Shown one piece after another: positions 33,212-41,861 of a stretch of DNA of 64,000 nt. The stretch is from UBA7672 sp965279085. GTDB lineage: Bacteria; Pseudomonadota; Alphaproteobacteria; Caulobacterales; Hyphomonadaceae. The position numbers were made by a program, and so were the translations under genes. Below the pieces are notes generated by a model. The model had not been told where the DNA came from. It did no database searches and saw nothing but the letters and a program-made list of their open reading frames with translations. The DNA lies in assembly GCA_965279085.1 (NCBI GenBank), contig OZ257149.1, positions 3,720,001 through 3,784,000 of the forward strand, in the 5' to 3' direction. The stretch's first letter is position 1. Every line of letters starts with the position of its first letter.

Positions 33212-35989
33212 CTAGAACCGCTCGAGCAGGCGGTTCAGGTATTCCAGTTCCTCGCGGGTGAGGGCGCGATTGCTGGCGCGGCGGCGGATCTCGTCGAGGA
33301 TTTCGCGCGCCTTCTGGCGGTCCATCTCTTCGGGAATCTTCACGTCGTCGCCATAGCCGCTCTCGCCGTTGTTGAGACGGCCAAGGATGTCACGCTGGTC
33401 GCGCTCCTCGCGGGCTTCGGGATCGTTCTCATCGTTGAGGCGGGCAAGTTCGCTGGAGCGGTCTTGCAGCGATGACATCGCCTGCTGTTGCGCCTCGCGC
33501 GCGGCAGCGAAGTCGCCGCGACGAAGCGCATCCTCGGCGCGCCGCTGCATCTCGATGGCGTTGCCGAGTAGGCGGCGCGTACGCTCGTTCTCCTGCGCAT
33601 AGCGGCCATCGCCTTCAACGCCAGGACGTCCGGGCTGGCCGCCGGGGCCGCCGCGATCGGCTTGCTGGCCTTGGCCCTGACCCTGGCCGGGCTGGTCTCC
33701 GGGGCGCTGCCCCGGCTGGTTGCCTTGGCTGCCTTGCCCTTGTTGTTGGCCTTGACCCTGACCTTGCTGCTGGCCTTGTCCCGGCTGTTGGCCTTCGCCT
33801 TGGCCTTGCTGACCTTGTTGGCCTTGGCCTTGTTGTTCCTGTTGTTGGGGTTGGCCGCCGCCGGAGCGTTGTTGTTGTTCCAGTCGTTCGCGTAGTTGTC
33901 GTTGTTGGTCGGCCAGTTGCTGGTTGCGTTGGGGGTTGGAGCCTTCGCGCTGGGCTTCCTCGGTCTGGTCGTTGAGGTCGCGCTGGTCGTTCATCGCGCG
34001 GTTGGTGTCCTGCAGCGCGCGGTTCATGGCGCGGTTCATCGGACCGTCTTCCGGGTTCCCTGAATTGCCGCCGCGACCCATCTGGATCTGCATGTTCTGC
34101 ATGTTCTCGAGCATGCGCTGCATGTCGCTCAAGAGCTGGCGGGCCTGATCGCGCGCGCCTGTCTCGGCGAGGTCGCGCAGCGCCTGGAGCATGCGGTTGA
34201 GCTCGCTGTCGCCCAGCTGCTGACCGCCACCCTGCATGCCCTGCATCTGGCCGCCGCCGTCCTGGTTGACGCGGCCTTCGCGGATCGCCTCGGCCATCTG
34301 GGCGGCGAGGTAGTTCTCGATCGCCTGTTCGTACATATCCATCAGGCGCTTGATTTCTTCTTCCGAAGCGCCGCGGCGAAGCGCTTCTTCCAGTGCACGG
34401 CGGGCGGCTTCCAGCGCGGCGGCGGCGTCAGCGACGCTGCCGTATTCGGCGCGCAGGGCGATATCCCACAGCACGGTTTCGGCGCTCTCCGCTTCCTCGC
34501 GGTCGCGGGCTGCATCGATGATTGCGTGTGCGTTGCGGAAGCCCATGAACACGACGGGGTCCTGGAAGTAGTCTTCCGGCTTCCACGTGATGGCGTCGAT
34601 CACCATCACGGAACGCTTCACGCCTTCCGGCGCCCAGCTGAGGCGCGAGGCAGGCGCGATAGCGAGGGCGTCATAGCCGCGGCCGGCGACGCTGGTGAAA
34701 TTGTCGGCGCCTTCGGGAACCTTGTATTCTTCCCAGTTGCGCAGCAGCACGGCGCGCGATTCCTGGGCCATGCGGGCAATTGGCTGGAGGAAGATCTTCT
34801 CGGGGACGTGGTAGGGGACAGCTTCGCTTTCAGCGGTCTGGCCGGCGGCATCCGTCGCGCGCAGTTTCACCTGAACATCCATGCCCGCCCAGCGATGGCG
34901 GACGAGATCCTGGCTGTAGTCGCCTTCCTCTTCCTTGGGCGAGAGGGCGATGGTTTCGACAGCGACCGCGTCCTCGACATTCCCGGCGGACGCAGGAATG
35001 TCCGCACGGCCAAAGAAGACGAGCTCGAGCTTGTCGACGCCGTAGTCGTCGCTGGTCTTGTACTTGAACTCGGTGCGGTCGCCGTCGCCCATCTTGGGCG
35101 GCTCGACGAAGGCGACGGTGGGGGTGGCGTCGTCAATGATGTTGAAGTTGAAGCCGCTGCGTTCGCCCCAGTAATTCACGGTGATGCGCATCGGCTCTTT
35201 CACGACGATGCGGGCCTCGTAGGCCTTGTCGATGCCGGGTTGCGGATGGAGCGTGACGCCGCCGCCTTTTTCCGGCGAGACGCCGATCTGCGGCGCGCCG
35301 GGGCCGATGACGCGGATCGTGACTTCCGATCCTTCCGGCGCGCGGGCGAGTTCGCCGGGCGTCAGCATGAAGGGGGCGGAGCCGGTGTAGGCCGGCGGCG
35401 TGGCCCACGCTTCGATCTTAAGCGTGTGGGCGCCGAACAGCGCGCCGATATCCGGGAACAGGCCCTTGCCCATCCGGTCGATCACGGCGGTTCCGGCGAT
35501 GACGCCGGCGACGACGATGAGCGCGGGAGCAGCGAGGCGCAGATAGAGCGGGTCGGCCTGCTTCCACTGCGCGCGGACATCGAGCTTGCCGGCGTTGGCG
35601 GCGAGCGCGGCCATGCGGTCGCGGTGCTCCTGCCAGAGCGTCCAGCCGGCGGTGTCAGGGCGGGCGGGGCGATCCACCCAGGTGGAGAGCGGGCGGCCTT
35701 CGATGGCGCTGTCGATCAGGTCGCGCGCTTCATCGTCGGTCGGCTTGCGCCAGACCTTCCAGCCGATGAGCACGGCGGTGATGAAGCCGACCCAGAAGAC
35801 GACGCCGGTCGCCGCCTGCGCCTCGATCGGCATGGCGGTGTAGAGGCCCGTGAGCCAGAAGATCGCGAAGCCCGCGAACCAGACGAGGGCAGGCAGGATC
35901 GAGCGGATCAGGGATGGCCAGAAGAGGCTGCGCCGGGCCGAGGCTATCCGGGCGTCGAGCTTGTTCCTGAGACCAAAACCGTCAGCCAA
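33212..35989 (-). CDS. TIGR02302/DUF4175-like large membrane protein with Gln/Gly-rich C-terminus
   Basis: 925 residues. Two membrane helices near 25-80 (ILPALVWFAGFAIFWLTGLY; GVVFWVGFITAVLIGWKVW), a third near 150-170, then a large extracytoplasmic region with beta-type domains (LKIEAWATPPAYTG), helical segments rich in MQ (LLSDMQRMLENMQNMQIQ), a Gln/Gly/Pro low-complexity stretch and an acidic helical end (LTREELEYLNRLLERF). The start is TTG at 35989, preceded by AGGGAACCAGG. This architecture matches the alphaproteobacterial TIGR02302 family, often beside lysA; its function is unknown. Nine bases after lysA. Confidence 0.9.
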   Translation of the reverse strand: MADGFGLRNKLDARIASARRSLFWPSLIRSILPALVWFAGFAIFWLTGLYTAMPIEAQAATGVVFWVGFITAVLIGWKVWRKPTDDEARDLIDSAIEGRPLSTWVDRPARPDTAGWTLWQEHRDRMAALAANAGKLDVRAQWKQADPLYLRLAAPALIVVAGVIAGTAVIDRMGKGLFPDIGALFGAHTLKIEAWATPPAYTGSAPFMLTPGELARAPEGSEVTIRVIGPGAPQIGVSPEKGGGVTLHPQPGIDKAYEARIVVKEPMRITVNYWGERSGFNFNIIDDATPTVAFVEPPKMGDGDRTEFKYKTSDDYGVDKLELVFFGRADIPASAGNVEDAVAVETIALSPKEEEGDYSQDLVRHRWAGMDVQVKLRATDAAGQTAESEAVPYHVPEKIFLQPIARMAQESRAVLLRNWEEYKVPEGADNFTSVAGRGYDALAIAPASRLSWAPEGVKRSVMVIDAITWKPEDYFQDPVVFMGFRNAHAIIDAARDREEAESAETVLWDIALRAEYGSVADAAAALEAARRALEEALRRGASEEEIKRLMDMYEQAIENYLAAQMAEAIREGRVNQDGGGQMQGMQGGGQQLGDSELNRMLQALRDLAETGARDQARQLLSDMQRMLENMQNMQIQMGRGGNSGNPEDGPMNRAMNRALQDTNRAMNDQRDLNDQTEEAQREGSNPQRNQQLADQQRQLRERLEQQQRSGGGQPQQQEQQGQGQQGQQGQGEGQQPGQGQQQGQGQGQQQGQGSQGNQPGQRPGDQPGQGQGQGQQADRGGPGGQPGRPGVEGDGRYAQENERTRRLLGNAIEMQRRAEDALRRGDFAAAREAQQQAMSSLQDRSSELARLNDENDPEAREERDQRDILGRLNNGESGYGDDVKIPEEMDRQKAREILDEIRRRASNRALTREELEYLNRLLERF
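33650..33925. repeat. Low-complexity Gln/Gly codon repeats within the TIGR02302-like gene
   Basis: The minus strand encodes long runs of alternating Gln, Gly and Pro (QQGQGQQGQQGQGEGQQPG-like). The DNA is therefore a near-repetitive CTTGGCC/CTGCTG pattern on the plus strand, prone to slippage. It produces misleading Leu/Ala-rich frames on the opposite strand. Confidence 0.85.
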
Positions 35990-35998
35990 CCTGGTTCC

Positions 35999-37267
35999 CT
36001 ATTTGGCGATCCAATCCGGGGCCTTTTCGAGGGCGATCATTTCCTCGAATGTCGGCCTGCGGCGGACGACCGCGCAAGCATCACCCTTTACAAGGGCTTC
36101 GGCAACAAGAGGTCTCGAATTATACTGGGACGACAATGTGGCGCCGTATGCGCCGGCCGTCATGAAGGCCACCAGATCGCCCTCCTTGAGGGGGGGCATG
36201 GGGCGGTCCTTGGCGAACCGGTCGGTGCTTTCGCAGATGGGTCCCACGAGGTCCACGGCGCGGCGGGGCGCGCCCAATGCGGGGGTTCTGACGGGCAGCA
36301 CCTCGTGATGGGCGCTGTAGAGGGCGGGGCGCAGAAGGTCGTTCATTCCGGCGTCGAGCACGATGAATGTGCGACCGTCGCGCTCTTTTACGTACTCGAC
36401 CTTCGAGATCAAAACTCCGGCATTTCCGGCGATCAGCCGCCCGGGTTCGAAGATAAGCTGCACGTCGAGGCTGCCCAGAACCTCGCGCGCCTGCCTAGCG
36501 TAGACCGCCGGGCTGTCGGGGTCTTCGCCGTCCTTGTAGGGAACCCCGAGGCCGCCGCCGAAATCCAGCCGCGAGATTGCAAAGCCGCGGTCGCGCAGAC
36601 GGCGAGCGAGGGCGACAACCTTCTCCCACGCCGTGCGCAGCGGATCGACGCGCATGATCTGGCTGCCGATGTGAACGGCGATGCCGACCGGGTCGATATT
36701 GGGCAGGCGGCTGGCCTCGTCGAAGAACATGTCGGCTTCGTGCCAGGCGATGCCGAACTTTGTCTCGGGCGTTCCCGTCGAGATGTGGGCGTGGCCGCCG
36801 GCCTCCACGTGCGGGTTGATGCGGAAGGCGATGGGCGCGCGCTTGCCCATCTCCTGCGCGACCTGCGACAGGCGGTGGAGTTCGGGCATGGATTCGACGT
36901 TGAATTGGTGGATGCCTTTGGCGAGGCCGAGGCGCATTTCGTCTTCCGTCTTGGCAACGCCGGAGAAGACGATGCGGCTGGCGGGAATGCCAGCCTGCAG
37001 CGCGCGCAGGAGCTCGCCGCCGGACACGACGTCGGCGCCCGCGCCGACAGACGCCAGCGTGGCCAGCACGCCGATGTTGGAGTTCGCCTTGACCGCAAAC
37101 GCGATCAGCACGTTGCGGCTGGTGAAGGCATCGGCGAGCACGCTGTAGTGCCGGCGCAGTGTGGCGTCGGAATAGACATAAGTTGGCGTGCCGACGTCGC
37201 GCGCGATGTCTTCGAGCGAGACGTCTTCGCAGTGAAGCACGCCATTGCGATAGGCGAAGTGATGCAT
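35999..37267 (-). CDS. lysA: Diaminopimelate decarboxylase
   Basis: 422 residues. Makes lysine from meso-diaminopimelate. PLP-lysine in IAFAVKANSNIGVL, the glycine loop and HIGSQI motif, LDFGGGLGVPY, EPGRLIAGNAGVLISKVEYVK and CESTDRFAKDR as the conserved active-site CESxD are all in order. The position between an lptM-like gene cluster and the TIGR02302-like gene is the standard alphaproteobacterial arrangement. Confidence 0.97.
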   Translation of the reverse strand: MHHFAYRNGVLHCEDVSLEDIARDVGTPTYVYSDATLRRHYSVLADAFTSRNVLIAFAVKANSNIGVLATLASVGAGADVVSGGELLRALQAGIPASRIVFSGVAKTEDEMRLGLAKGIHQFNVESMPELHRLSQVAQEMGKRAPIAFRINPHVEAGGHAHISTGTPETKFGIAWHEADMFFDEASRLPNIDPVGIAVHIGSQIMRVDPLRTAWEKVVALARRLRDRGFAISRLDFGGGLGVPYKDGEDPDSPAVYARQAREVLGSLDVQLIFEPGRLIAGNAGVLISKVEYVKERDGRTFIVLDAGMNDLLRPALYSAHHEVLPVRTPALGAPRRAVDLVGPICESTDRFAKDRPMPPLKEGDLVAFMTAGAYGATLSSQYNSRPLVAEALVKGDACAVVRRRPTFEEMIALEKAPDWIAK

Positions 37268-37370
37268 CGTTCCGTTCCAGCCTGGCCCCGCTGCGGGGTA
37301 GCGGATGGTGGGTGAGATGTCACCCCGGCGCGGACATTCCTCACCCTGCAGGGGGGAGGAGGGCTGACTC

Positions 37371-37853
37371 CTACGGCAGGAACTGCGCTGCGATCAGGTT
37401 GGTGCAGGCGGCTTCGGCGCCGGGGACGACGGGCTTGCCGGTGATGGCGAAGGAGTCGTCTGGCTTTTTCAGCAGCTTGCCTTCGAGATTGGCGGCGCCG
37501 TAGCCGGTGGGCCGCTTCAGCCATTCGCCTGCCTTCGTGGCGACGGCGCCGTCTGCTCCGATCGTGCCGGCGACAGTGAAGCTGCCAGCCACGCCGCCGG
37601 ACGGGCCGGATATGCCGGCCACCGTCGGGAAGAAGCCGAGCACGCCCGCCGCATCGAACCCGCCGCCGGTTTTCGTCTTGAGTTCGGTGATATCGAGATA
37701 GAAGCCGTGTTCTCCGTCGGTGCAGGTGTAGCTGCCGCCATATACGCCCTTGATGCCGGCGCCGTCGGCCGGGAGCTGCGCGAGCGCGACGCAAGGAAGG
37801 CTGGCGGCGGCCATGGCGAGGCAGGCCGTGCGAACAAGTCTGCTGGCGGACAT
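37371..37853 (-). CDS. Small secreted protein, unknown function
   Basis: 160 residues with a Sec signal peptide (MSASRLVRTACLAMAAASLP, cleavage near VALAQ). The mature part has GVYGGSYTCTDGEHGFYLDI and a later Cys (EAACTNLIAAQF), so one disulfide is possible; it is rich in Gly and beta-type segments. I recognise no family. It lies between the lptM-like gene and lysA on the same strand, which is an insertion relative to the common order. Confidence 0.75.
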   Translation of the reverse strand: MSASRLVRTACLAMAAASLPCVALAQLPADGAGIKGVYGGSYTCTDGEHGFYLDITELKTKTGGGFDAAGVLGFFPTVAGISGPSGGVAGSFTVAGTIGADGAVATKAGEWLKRPTGYGAANLEGKLLKKPDDSFAITGKPVVPGAEAACTNLIAAQFLP

Positions 37854-37882
37854 GTTTTTCCCCTTATCCCCGTCGGATGGAA

Positions 37883-38143
37883 TTACTGCGGCGTTGGTTG
37901 CGCTGGAGGCGTCATCTGCTGTTCGAGCTGGCGGCGGCGCTCTTCGTCGGCGGCCTTGCGTTCGGCGTCCTGCTTTGCCTTCTCGGCGGCGGCGGCTTCC
38001 TCGGCGGCCTTGATGGTGCGCGGGTCGCTCAGGCCTTCGTTGGGCGGATCGCCCCACATCGGCACCGGTCGCACGAGGTCGCCACGCAGCCCGCAGGCGG
38101 ACAAGGCGGCGAGGCCGGCCAGTGCAAGCACGATGCGGGTCAA
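37883..38143 (-). CDS. lptM: Small lipoprotein, LptM (YifL)-like
   Basis: 86 residues. Lipoprotein signal with the lipobox LSAC (Cys17), directly followed by GLRGDLVRPVPMW, the pattern of LptM-type lipoproteins that help mature the LPS translocon LptDE. The rest is a charged, Ala/Glu/Lys-rich helix. Its placement near argH and lysA matches the usual alphaproteobacterial order. Confidence 0.82.
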   Translation of the reverse strand: MTRIVLALAGLAALSACGLRGDLVRPVPMWGDPPNEGLSDPRTIKAAEEAAAAEKAKQDAERKAADEERRRQLEQQMTPPAQPTPQ

Positions 38144-38222
38144 AGCGAACTCCCGGTCTTCTCCCCCTGCGCGTGATCGGCGGGAGCGCCGGGGTTGTCA
38201 ATTGGAATAGGCTGCAGCGCTC

Positions 38223-38774
38223 CTAACGGCGGGGCGGCAGCATCCGGAACATCGTGTCGTCCTTGAGGAAATAGTGGTGGAACAACGCCGCCGCCGCATG
38301 AAGGCCCAGCAGGAAATAGCCGATTGTGCCGCCCAGCTCGTGCAGCTCCTCGACCTGTTCGGCCAGTTGCTCGCTAACGCCGGTCAAAGGCGGCAGGTTC
38401 CCCCCCCAGAACGGGATGGGACCGCCTTCGGCGCTGAGGATCGTCCAGCCAGCCAGCGGCATGGCGATCATCCACGCGTAGATGGCGACATGGGCGACGA
38501 CCGCCAGCAGATGCAGCCAGCGCGGCGGAGCGGGCGAGATGGCCGGGGTCCCGCGCGTGAACATACGCAGGCCGCCCCTGATGAAGGTGAGGGCGAGAAC
38601 GCTGAGGCCGAGCATGAAGTGCCAGGTCTTGAGTCCCTCGCGCAGGTCGCTGCCACGGGGATAGTTCTCGCGCAGCAGGATGCACGCATACACGGCCACG
38701 ATCAGCAGGAGCATCAGCCAGTGCAAGGCGATGGCGCTGTTGGGGTAGTGCTTGCGTGCAGGCTCTTCAGTCAT
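38223..38774 (-). CDS. Cytochrome b561-family membrane protein
   Basis: 183 residues, four membrane segments. Haem-ligand candidates are the His in IALHWLMLLLIV, WHFMLGLSVLAL, VAHVAIYAWMIAMPLAGW and GLHAAAALFHHYF, the spacing expected of CybB-type cytochromes b561, which oxidise quinol. The WTILSAEGGPIPFWG segment is also typical. Upstream genes lie on the same strand but with gaps, so it is probably transcribed alone. Confidence 0.92.
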   Translation of the reverse strand: MTEEPARKHYPNSAIALHWLMLLLIVAVYACILLRENYPRGSDLREGLKTWHFMLGLSVLALTFIRGGLRMFTRGTPAISPAPPRWLHLLAVVAHVAIYAWMIAMPLAGWTILSAEGGPIPFWGGNLPPLTGVSEQLAEQVEELHELGGTIGYFLLGLHAAAALFHHYFLKDDTMFRMLPPRR

Positions 38775-38885
38775 GGATTGCGTCTCCGGATTCAGGAGAC
38801 GCGATCGCAGAACGGCTGGCGTTGATACCGGTCAAGGCGGCCGCGGGCGCTTTGGGGACAATCACTCGCCAGCCGGGAATGCGTT

Positions 38886-39374
38886 TCAAAGTCGTCTGTA
38901 CATATAGATCGATGGGATGTGGGTGGTGAAACCCGCCTTCTCGTAGGCGCGGCGGGCGGGGGCGTGGCTGGGGTCGCCGCCGGTGCCGACGGTGGCGAGC
39001 GCCATGCCGGCGGATTTCAGCGCGGCGAGGGCGTGCGCGTAGAGCGCCGTACCGATGCCTTTGCCGCCATGGTCCGGGTGGACCGCGTTGAGCGTGATCT
39101 CGCCGATGCCGGGCGCGATGTTGGGCTTCCACGAGACGAAGCCGGCGATGGTGTTGCCTGTTTCGGCGACAGCGAGGGTGTGGCCGCTGTCGGGTTTCGC
39201 GATCGCGTCGAGGAGGTGGGCCTGTTCGGTCTCTGACGTGGCGAGGCCGGGGGCGGCGATCTCCGGACCGACGATGGCGCGGAAGGAGGCGAACACCGGC
39301 GCGAAGGCGGCGGCGCGGATGGCTTGAAGGATCGGAAGATCGGATGGCGCATAGGCGCGGATCAGGAATGACAT
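38886..39374 (-). CDS. GNAT-family N-acetyltransferase
   Basis: 162 residues. The acetyl-CoA-binding signature is VHPDHGGKGIGTALYAHAL (Q/RxxGxG/A type), preceded by AVAETGNTIAGFVSWKPN and followed by ALATVGTGGDPSHAPARRAYEKAGF, as in single-domain acetyltransferases. The substrate is unknown. The interval between it and argH contains a long inverted repeat. Confidence 0.9.
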   Translation of the reverse strand: MSFLIRAYAPSDLPILQAIRAAAFAPVFASFRAIVGPEIAAPGLATSETEQAHLLDAIAKPDSGHTLAVAETGNTIAGFVSWKPNIAPGIGEITLNAVHPDHGGKGIGTALYAHALAALKSAGMALATVGTGGDPSHAPARRAYEKAGFTTHIPSIYMYRRL

Positions 39375-39555
39375 GATGTCTGTCCAGCTATCTGTGTTGG
39401 AATTGGGATTGGTCGCGGCGGCATGGCGGCCACGAACCTGTGTGCGCTGGCGCTATGAGCGCCGGCGGCCGGACAGATGATTGTGCATCACGACAAGCAA
39501 GGGCGGTGTCTCCGTGGAACGGAGTTTGCGCGAGGATGGGCGAGCGATGCAAGGG

Positions 39556-39663
39556 CCGGAAAGCACGCCCTCGTGGTTCAACGGGGTTCACCATGAGGGC
39601 TACTCTACCGGCCGCCGATCAGCCTCATGGCGAGCCCGTCGAACCATGGGGCGTGCTTTCCGG
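39556..39663. repeat. Inverted repeat element just after argH
   Basis: Arms of about 40 bases at 39556-39599 and 39621-39663 are imperfect inverted copies (CCGGAAAGCACGCCC at one end matches its complement at the other). They can form a long hairpin ending three bases after the argH stop. It may be a mobile intergenic repeat that also serves as a transcript end; the second role is inference. The rest of the interval 39375-39555 holds nothing I recognise. Confidence 0.8.
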
Positions 39664-39665
39664 CG

Positions 39666-41060
39666 TCAGCCCAGCTTCGCCTTCCATGCGGTTATCTGCT
39701 CGCGGACGCGACTTGGCGCGGTGCCGCCGTAGCTCTGCCGTGACGCCACCGAGGCATCGACCGTCAGTACGGCGAAGACTTTATCCGTGATGCGCGGCTC
39801 CAGCTTCTGCAGTGTTGCAAGCGGCAAGTCGGGGAGGGCGAGGTTGGCCTGCTCGGCGGCTTTGACGGCGGCGCCGGTGATGTGGTGGGCTTCGCGGAAG
39901 GGGATGTTGAGTTCGCGGACGAGCCAGTCGGCGAGGTCGGTGGCGGTCGAGAAGCCCGATGAGGCGGAGGCGCGCATGCGGTCGACGTTGGGCGTCATGG
40001 TAGCGATCATGCCGGTCATCGCCTGCAGCGATAGGTCGAGACTGTCGAAGGCTTCGAACGTGGTCTGCTTGTCGTCCTGCATGTCCTTCGAATAGGCGAG
40101 GGGCAGGCCCTTCATGATGGTCATGAGTTGAACGAGCGAGCCGATGGCGCGGCCGGATTTTGCACGCACGAGTTCGGCGGCGTCGGGATTGCGCTTCTGC
40201 GGCATGATCGAGGAGCCGGTGGACCAGGCATCGCTCATGCGCACGAAGCCGAACTGGGCGGAGGACCAGATCACGATCTCTTCGGCGAGGCGCGAGAGGT
40301 TCTGCGCGCTGATGGCGACGGCAGCGAGCGACTCCAGCGCGAAGTCGCGCGAGGAGACGCAGTCGAGCGAGTTCGCCATCGGGCGATCGAAGCCGAGCGA
40401 CTTCGCGACCATGTGGCGATCGATCGGGAAGCCGGTGCCGGCTAGGGCGGCGGCGCCGAGCGGGCTTTCGTTCATCCGGGTGATCGCGTCGGAGAAGCGG
40501 CCACGGTCGCGGTCGAGCATTTCGACATAGGCCATCAGGTGATGGCCGAAGGTGACGGGCTGGGCGGTCTGCAGGTGCGTGAAGCCCGGCATGACGGTGT
40601 CGGCGTGCTTTTCTGCCTGGGCGACCAGCGCCTTCATCAGGGCGGTGATCTGGTCGCGGCGGGTCTCACACGCGGATTTGACCCAGAGGCGGAAATCGAG
40701 CGCGACCTGGTCGTTGCGCGAGCGGGCGGTGTGCAGGCGCCCCGCAGGTTCGCCGATGATTTCCTTGAGGCGTGATTCCACATTCAGGTGGATGTCTTCC
40801 AGCGCCTTGGAAAACTGGAACTTTCCTTCACGGATTTCGGACAGGACCTGATCGAGGCCCTTCTGGATGGCTGCTTCGTCGGCTTGTGTGATGACGCCTG
40901 TCTTCGCCAGCATGGCGGCATGAGCCTTCGAGCCGGCAATGTCCTGCTCAGCCAGGCGCTTGTCCACGTCGATGGACGCGTTTATCGCCTCCATGACCTG
41001 GTCGGGTTGCGCCGAAAACCGGCCGCCCCACATCGCGTTGCCCTCGGGATTCTTCGTCAT
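39666..41060 (-). CDS. argH: Argininosuccinate lyase
   Basis: 464 residues from the ATG at 41060, or 455 from the ATG at 41033. Splits argininosuccinate to arginine and fumarate. Family motifs: MWGGRFSAQPD, HTARSRNDQVALD, TVMPGFTHLQTAQPVTFGHH, and the lyase signature GSSIMPQKRNPD. The inner ATG at 41033 has GAGGG seven bases before it, so it may be the real start. The outer ATG shares bases with the divergent tlpA-like start. Confidence 0.96.
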   Translation of the reverse strand: MTKNPEGNAMWGGRFSAQPDQVMEAINASIDVDKRLAEQDIAGSKAHAAMLAKTGVITQADEAAIQKGLDQVLSEIREGKFQFSKALEDIHLNVESRLKEIIGEPAGRLHTARSRNDQVALDFRLWVKSACETRRDQITALMKALVAQAEKHADTVMPGFTHLQTAQPVTFGHHLMAYVEMLDRDRGRFSDAITRMNESPLGAAALAGTGFPIDRHMVAKSLGFDRPMANSLDCVSSRDFALESLAAVAISAQNLSRLAEEIVIWSSAQFGFVRMSDAWSTGSSIMPQKRNPDAAELVRAKSGRAIGSLVQLMTIMKGLPLAYSKDMQDDKQTTFEAFDSLDLSLQAMTGMIATMTPNVDRMRASASSGFSTATDLADWLVRELNIPFREAHHITGAAVKAAEQANLALPDLPLATLQKLEPRITDKVFAVLTVDASVASRQSYGGTAPSRVREQITAWKAKLG

Positions 41061-41685
41061 GACGCTCAGACCCGCCTTATCCGCCGCGCTTCTCGCACTC
41101 TTCGCGGCGGCTTGCCAGCCAGCAGAAGCCCCCGCGCCAGACCCCTCCGCTACGCCGGAAACGGTCGAGGCGCCGGCGGCCCCGGCGGCCAGCCAGCTGG
41201 CGAAGTTCCAGACCGGCCAGTTCGAGCAGCTCGACCTCGATTCCGACCTTTCCATCCCGACCGCCAAGTTCGTGGACGCGGAGGGAAAAGAGGCCTCATT
41301 CGCCGACTTCGCGGGCAAGGTCGTGGTCTACAATATCTGGGCGGAATGGTGCGGCCCGTGCGTCGAGGAGATGCCGAGTCTCGTGGGCCTGCAGAAGGCC
41401 TTTGCCGGCAAGGACGTTGTCGTGGTTCCCGTCGCCTTCGGCATGGGGAAGGGCGTGACGCGCGAGACCACGCTGGCCAAGTTCAAGGAACTGGTGGGAA
41501 CGGATCTGCCGTTCTTCTACGATGGCGAGCTCGAGGTGAATTCGCAGGCCAAGACCGGCGCGCTTCCGGCGACCCTCATCTATGACAAGTCGGGCAAGGA
41601 AGTTGCGCGGCTCATCTATCCGGCGAAATGGGATGCGCCGGACGCGGTGGCGCTGGTCCAGGCTGTGCTGGACGGGCAAAGCTGA
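41059..41685 (+). CDS. TlpA-like thioredoxin-fold lipoprotein
   Basis: 208 residues. Lipoprotein signal with Cys in LFAAACQPAE, a Pro/Ala linker, then a TlpA/ResA-type thioredoxin fold with the active-site WAEWCGPC. It probably reduces disulfides in the cell envelope, for instance in cytochrome c maturation. Its ATG at 41059 shares bases with a possible argH start on the other strand, so its promoter must lie inside argH. Confidence 0.93.
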   Translation: MTLRPALSAALLALFAAACQPAEAPAPDPSATPETVEAPAAPAASQLAKFQTGQFEQLDLDSDLSIPTAKFVDAEGKEASFADFAGKVVVYNIWAEWCGPCVEEMPSLVGLQKAFAGKDVVVVPVAFGMGKGVTRETTLAKFKELVGTDLPFFYDGELEVNSQAKTGALPATLIYDKSGKEVARLIYPAKWDAPDAVALVQAVLDGQS

Positions 41686-41861
41686 GCTGTTCGGGCTGAC
41701 CCTTCGGTCAGCCCACGAAATCCGGCAACTCCTTCACTTCAGCGCGAGAACCTGCCGCCGCGACACCCGCGCGGCTTGTGACGGATGGCCGGATTCGGCA
41801 TCTAGGCCGTAAGATGCGTTACAAGAGGCCGGAATCGGCCCGCCCCGGGAGATTTGAGTTC

